Of a stretch of 64,000 bases of DNA, positions 60,106 through 64,000 are shown piece by piece. The notes beneath the pieces are model-generated. The model worked only from the letters and a program-made list of their open reading frames with translations. It did not search any database and was not told the DNA's origin. Source of the stretch: Cladorhizidae sp. MBARI D1340-BT2 (Eukaryota > Porifera > Demospongiae > Poecilosclerida > Cladorhizidae). How positions within the stretch are numbered: the stretch's first letter is position 1; every line of letters starts with the position of its first letter. The stretch is from positions 35,757,472 to 35,821,471 of the forward strand of contig JAQNBH010000003.1 of the NCBI GenBank assembly GCA_028752905.1, given 5' to 3'. Made by a program: the position numbers and the translations under genes.

Positions 60106-60379
60106 CTGACGTACTTGAACCTCATCACATCATGTCTCGAGTGTGTTTGGAATTTAATGTTTCTATAGCTATGTTATATTTGCCCATCATACATCATTGA
60201 TCATCTCATCGGTTATTGTAGTCATTCATTATTTTCTAATACTAATATTGCATGTTTAGTGCACTAGTACTGTCATTATAATCACTGTAGCCGCAGGTTA
60301 TGTATATTGTGTATTTTATATTTTAATTTTATTGTTTTAAAGCAAATGAGTTGTCTACTAAACAATTTGGTGAGAGAGG
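60106..60379. other. Gene A 3' flank
   Basis: AT-rich DNA that probably includes the 3' UTR. No canonical AATAAA was found close to the stop. Confidence 0.5.
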
Positions 60380-60590
60380 ATGGGGGAAATAATAACTGCC
60401 TCGTGCAATAGAATTGGGCCCACTGGAAGTAGACCACTGATTTATGGGATCCCAAAGATACATAAACTTGAATTTCCAATTGTGTCTTGTGTATGTGCAT
60501 CGTCGTATAATCTTTCCAAATTCATAGCACATTTGATATCGCCTCGAGCTGGCATACAAGTATGTAGGCTAGTTGCAGTTGCACTGAACT
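60380..60590 (+). pseudogene. Penelope-like element reverse transcriptase fragment
   Basis: The frame from 60380 reads NRIGPTGSRP, then LIYGIPKIHKLEFPIVSC and SSYNLSKFIAHLISP. RPTGSxPxxxYGLPKIHK followed by PIVS and YxLxKFLA is the characteristic start of Penelope-like element reverse transcriptase. Only about 60 codons remain: a stop lies just upstream (60371) and similarity ends near 60565, before the catalytic motifs. The Gypsy LTR begins immediately after it, so the insertion may have cut the fragment. Confidence 0.7.
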
Positions 60591-60787
60591 TGTAATTAGT
60601 GACTCATTGTAATTAGTGATGATTGCATAATTAACACTGATAGACACCTTGGTCACTGTGGACTTTATATGTACATACATAGATGGATGTGTTGATGTGA
60701 TCATGTGACTAAGCTTGGACAGGTTGTCGTTGTAATTGTCTTGTCAGTTATAAAACTTAAATCCTAAGAGATCTGTCGAGTCTTACA
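60591..60787 (+). repeat. Putative 5' LTR of a Ty3/gypsy element
   Basis: The right border is well placed: it ends TCTTACA, one base before the primer site. The left border is a guess at TGTAATTAG (60591, or the second copy at 60609), chosen for the usual TG...CA ends. It contains GTTATAAAACT at 60748 as a possible TATA box. The 3' LTR lies outside the window, so this cannot be confirmed here. Confidence 0.5.
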
Positions 60788-60788
60788 T

Positions 60789-60799
60789 TGGTAGCAGAG
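60789..60799 (+). other. Primer binding site, initiator-Met tRNA
   Basis: TGGTAGCAGAG is the exact complement of the 3' end of animal initiator-Met tRNA (CTCTGCTACCA). It sits between the LTR and the gag ATG. Confidence 0.8.
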
Positions 60800-60800
60800 A

Positions 60801-61643
60801 ATGGCTGAGCGTCACATCAGTATACCCAAGCCTTTTGCAAGCGGTGATGTTGGGGAATGGTTTCAGAGATATGAGATATGCTGTACAGCTAACCAATGGG
60901 AAGATGCAACAAAGGCATGCAAGCTCCCGACCCTCTTGGAAGGAGAAGCACTGGCAGTATGGCTTGAACTCAGCCCGGAACAACAAGGGGATTATGCTAC
61001 GGCCAAAAAGGAAATTGCGGCCGCCCTTAGCCCAATGGAGTTCATATCGCTAGAAAACTTTCACAAACGTAAGCTGCAACCGGGAGAAGCGTTATCCGTG
61101 TTTGTTCATGAAGTCAAGAAGTTGCTAGATCAAGCCATGCCAACATTGGAGAAAAATGCTCGCAATCAGTTATTATTACACCAGTTTGTAGCTGGACTAC
61201 CAGATAGTGTAGGACGACAGCTGAGAGCAGCAGGAGAACTAACTACACTGGAGGCTGCTGTGTCAAAGGCTCGATTAGTATTGACACTTGATGACCCAAG
61301 TCGAAGTGTTGCAGCTGTGTCAGAGGCAACCAGTGAGGTAGTTTTGCTCAAGGACAAGATTGCCCAATTAACGGAACAAGTAAATGCTTTGTCAACATCA
61401 GTTATGCCACCAGCAGGAACACGTCAGCCGATGACCAACCAACAGCACTATCGACCAAGACGCTGTTTTGAATGCAACCAAACAGGACACATTCAGCGTG
61501 ATTGCCCTTCGCGCAATCAGAATGGCCAATACACTAGACAGTGTTTTAGGTGTGGAAAAGTGGGACATCTGGCCAGAAACTGCTACCAGGGAAACGAGCA
61601 AGGGATGTCTGTCAGGGGCAACAGGCGTCCCTATCCCCAATGA
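60801..61643 (+). CDS. gag: Ty3/gypsy Gag
   Basis: 280 residues, start 1 bp after the primer site. An N-terminal and central capsid-like region (about 20-160) has WFQRYE, ALAVWLEL and a final VAGLPDSVGRQL of retrotransposon Gag type. The nucleocapsid part has two CCHC zinc knuckles, CFECNQTGHIQRDC (about 222-235) and CFRCGKVGHLARNC (about 248-261). It packages the element RNA in cytoplasmic particles. The frame is intact, so the copy is young. The stop TGA overlaps the pol ATG as ATGA (61640-61643), in the -1 frame. Confidence 0.92.
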   Translation: MAERHISIPKPFASGDVGEWFQRYEICCTANQWEDATKACKLPTLLEGEALAVWLELSPEQQGDYATAKKEIAAALSPMEFISLENFHKRKLQPGEALSVFVHEVKKLLDQAMPTLEKNARNQLLLHQFVAGLPDSVGRQLRAAGELTTLEAAVSKARLVLTLDDPSRSVAAVSEATSEVVLLKDKIAQLTEQVNALSTSVMPPAGTRQPMTNQQHYRPRRCFECNQTGHIQRDCPSRNQNGQYTRQCFRCGKVGHLARNCYQGNEQGMSVRGNRRPYPQ

Positions 61644-64000
61644 GCCCTCACGACCTGAGTGTCGTGACTGTAGCAGCGGTTAAATCCAAGGTTGCTGCTA
61701 CAATGGGGAGGTTAGGTGAGGTTGAAGTAGAGATGATGTTGGACTCTGGATCATCTGTGTCACTGATGCGGAAGGAGGTTCTCACACATGCAAAGGGAGT
61801 TACCCACATTGAAGGCCCAATACAACTACGCCTGATGACGGCATCAGGACAACAGCTGCCAATACTGAGTCACGTCTGTGTTCCTATACACATTGGTGAG
61901 CTACAAGTCAAACATAATGTTGTTGTAGTGGATACTCTAGTATCACCTGTAATTCTGGGGGTAGATTTCCTATGTAAACATGGCGTGGTCCTTGATTTTA
62001 CGAAACCATCTGTAATGGTCCGTAATAACACCACTGCAGCATCAGCAATAAATGAGAAGGTGGCCCCTGTGTCACGGATATATGAAGCATCACGAAAAAT
62101 AGAAGGAAAAGCATGTATTGTTGCAGAAATCGAACAGCCGGGGACAGATGTAGTGGAGGAATGTGCTGTCCCAATGTATCACAAACCAACAAAATTTGAA
62201 TTGCCTGAGTGTCCTAGGTCTATTCTCGCAGATGTTGTACAGGAATTCCAAGCCTTATTCCAAACAACACCAGGTGTAACAGAAGCTGCCTTGCACTTTA
62301 TACCCACAAAGGGCAATCCTATCAAAGTTCCACCACGTCGCATGCCAGCACATTATCGAGAGGAAATTGAAAACTTACTTCACACGATGCTAGAGCAGGG
62401 CATAATTGAAGTAAGTTCTAGCCCTTGGATGGCACCAGCGGTGTTTGTTCCAAAGAAGTCGGGTGATATCAGGCTGTGTGTGGATTATAGGGAACTTAAC
62501 AAGAATACCACAAAAGATGCTTACCCATTACCCTTACCTGATGAAGTTCAGGACCGGTTGTCAGGCTCGACCCTATTCTCAACATTGGACTTACAGAGTG
62601 GGTACTGGCAGCTGCCAGTAAGTCCTAACGACCAAGAAAAAACAGCATTTTGCCCAGGACCTGGAATGGGTCTGTTCCAGTTTAAACGAATGCCATTTGG
62701 GTTGACTGGAGCACCCAGCTCCTTTCAACGGCTGATGGATAAAGTATTAAGAGGTCTTCCTTTTGTGACGATCTACTTAGACGATATTTTGGTGCACTCC
62801 CCGGATGAAAAAGCACATTGTGCTCACCTACGAGTAGTCTTTGAACGTCTGCTGGCTGCTGGTCTTACGCTACGAGGGAAGAAATGCCATATCGGACTCC
62901 TTAAAGTTGGATATCTAGGCCACACTTTTACAGGAACAGGCATGTCCCCAGATCCACAGAAGATCCAAGCAGTGTTACAAATTCCAGAACCAATGGACGT
63001 CAAAGCTGTCCGCCACTTCATTGGGCTTGCATCCTATTACCGGAGATATATACCCAAGTTTTCAGACATTGCAGCGCCACTCAATGCGTTGACAAAGAAG
63101 GCCACACCATTCTCATGGAACCATGACTGCAACATAGCGTTCAATACCCTGAAGGAACATCTGATTAGTGCTCCTATCTTGGCATATCCCCGGTTTGATC
63201 AGTTCTCCCCAGAATTCAATCTGCAAACAGATGCAAGTGCTGTTGGTATTGGAGCGGTGTTAGAACAGGACGGACATGTCATCGCATATGCCAGTCGTTC
63301 ATTAACACAGTCAGAGCGGCAATACAGCGTAATCCAGAGAGAATGTTTGGCAATCATATACGCTGTGAAGCAATTTCGTCATTACCTTCTTGGACGACAT
63401 TTCAAACTCTTTACGGACCATGCCCCATTGCAGTGGCTGTCAGCCCAAAAGATGGAGGGTATGCTCTGTCGTTGGGCACTAGCCCTTCAAGAGTATAATT
63501 TGCAAATTGTGTATCGAAAAGGCTCACTCAACACTAATGCAGATGCACTCTCACGATTGGAAAGTCTTCCTTGTGCTCTCACACTAGCTCTTCCTCATTA
63601 TTCCACCACTGAACTGCGAGAAGCACAACAAGCTGATAATATCATCTCAAAAGTGATACAAGCTGAACCAGGAGTATCAAGTCCTCCTCGGGGCCGAGAG
63701 TGGAGCCATTACCCTTGGCGCAGGTATGTGAACCTGTGGGGCCAGCTTAGAGTTATCAATGGTATACTCTGCAGACACTATATCCCCAATCCTGTGTGCA
63801 AAGCTGTAACTGTACCTGTCCTCCCACTAAGCATGCACAAACAAGCTCTCATGCATAGTCATGACAATCCAGCGGCAGGACATCAAGGCGCAGAGAGAAC
63901 TCTCCAGCGACTACGACAGGAGGCGTACTGGGTGAGTATGGCAGGCGACGTACAACAGTACTGTAGAGAGTGTGTAAAATGCCAGCAGTCAAAGCTCACA
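61640..64000 (+). CDS. pol: Ty3/gypsy Pol (protease, RT, RNase H, start of integrase), cut by the window end
   Basis: An uninterrupted frame of 787 codons from ATG 61640 to the last base. The domains in order are protease with LDSGSSVSL (about residue 34); reverse transcriptase with LCVDYRELN, LFSTLDLQSGYWQL, RMPFGLTGAP and catalytic YLDD (about 379-382); RNase H with TDASAVGIGAVL (about 530) and the SLNTNADALSR end; and the integrase zinc finger with its HH (HDNPAAGH) and CC (CRECVKCQ) pairs near the end. The DDE core lies outside. The order RT-RNase H-integrase is Ty3/gypsy, not Ty1/copia. Pol is probably made by reinitiation at ATGA or by -1 frameshifting. No stop or frameshift was found. 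Confidence 0.93.
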   Translation, partial: MSPHDLSVVTVAAVKSKVAATMGRLGEVEVEMMLDSGSSVSLMRKEVLTHAKGVTHIEGPIQLRLMTASGQQLPILSHVCVPIHIGELQVKHNVVVVDTLVSPVILGVDFLCKHGVVLDFTKPSVMVRNNTTAASAINEKVAPVSRIYEASRKIEGKACIVAEIEQPGTDVVEECAVPMYHKPTKFELPECPRSILADVVQEFQALFQTTPGVTEAALHFIPTKGNPIKVPPRRMPAHYREEIENLLHTMLEQGIIEVSSSPWMAPAVFVPKKSGDIRLCVDYRELNKNTTKDAYPLPLPDEVQDRLSGSTLFSTLDLQSGYWQLPVSPNDQEKTAFCPGPGMGLFQFKRMPFGLTGAPSSFQRLMDKVLRGLPFVTIYLDDILVHSPDEKAHCAHLRVVFERLLAAGLTLRGKKCHIGLLKVGYLGHTFTGTGMSPDPQKIQAVLQIPEPMDVKAVRHFIGLASYYRRYIPKFSDIAAPLNALTKKATPFSWNHDCNIAFNTLKEHLISAPILAYPRFDQFSPEFNLQTDASAVGIGAVLEQDGHVIAYASRSLTQSERQYSVIQRECLAIIYAVKQFRHYLLGRHFKLFTDHAPLQWLSAQKMEGMLCRWALALQEYNLQIVYRKGSLNTNADALSRLESLPCALTLALPHYSTTELREAQQADNIISKVIQAEPGVSSPPRGREWSHYPWRRYVNLWGQLRVINGILCRHYIPNPVCKAVTVPVLPLSMHKQALMHSHDNPAAGHQGAERTLQRLRQEAYWVSMAGDVQQYCRECVKCQQSKLT

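Noticed and set aside
1..64000. tRNA or rRNA genes
   Set aside because: No cloverleaf or rRNA-like stretch was recognised by eye. The only tRNA-related string is the retrotransposon primer site. A tRNAscan or Infernal run would be needed to exclude them firmly.

Overview
The window looks like a gene-poor, repeat-rich stretch of an invertebrate animal genome. Spliced guanylate-binding-protein (GBP) genes, an animal-type initiator-Met primer site in a Ty3/gypsy element, a ZNF862-like hAT relic and a Penelope-like fragment point to a metazoan, possibly a sponge or other marine invertebrate. The species cannot be fixed from the sequence alone.

Layout. Positions 1-32074 are one continuous satellite with a basic unit of about 32 bp, organised by nested duplications (offsets of about 415, 559, 3318, 3600, 4254 and 7004 bp). 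From 32 to 37.7 kb there are small minisatellites, two retrotransposon ORF tails and a decayed copy of a dispersed repeat that resembles a hammerhead ribozyme. From 37.7 to 60.1 kb lie two divergently transcribed paralogous GBP-like GTPase genes: gene B on the minus strand (exons 47202-46679 and 39407-37757) and gene A on the plus strand (exons 47762-48288 and 58344-60105). Both have one phase-2 intron at the same place, just before the end of the G domain. Both predict the same order: GBP GTPase, short GBP helical region, one fibronectin type III domain, hydrophobic C-terminal segment. The ATGs are 559 bp apart, so they probably share a bidirectional promoter. The introns (7.3 and 10 kb) are filled with minisatellites, miniature inverted-repeat elements, G/C homopolymer tracts and, in gene A, an antisense broken hAT transposase. 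From 60.4 kb on there is a Penelope-like reverse transcriptase fragment, then the 5' part of an intact Ty3/gypsy retrotransposon (LTR end, primer site, gag, pol) that runs off the window.

The most interesting signal links the 32-kb satellite to small foldback elements at 45.0-45.5 and 55.1-55.7 kb. The satellite unit is the box CTGATGA plus a 7-bp hairpin, which is the 5' half of a hammerhead-like core. The small elements carry the same hairpin followed by GAAAC-GTC, the 3' half. The element at 55147-55660 has an internal array of about 12 of the same units. The giant satellite therefore probably arose by expansion of the inside of such an element. The GBP-FN3-membrane architecture of the divergent gene pair is the second point of interest.
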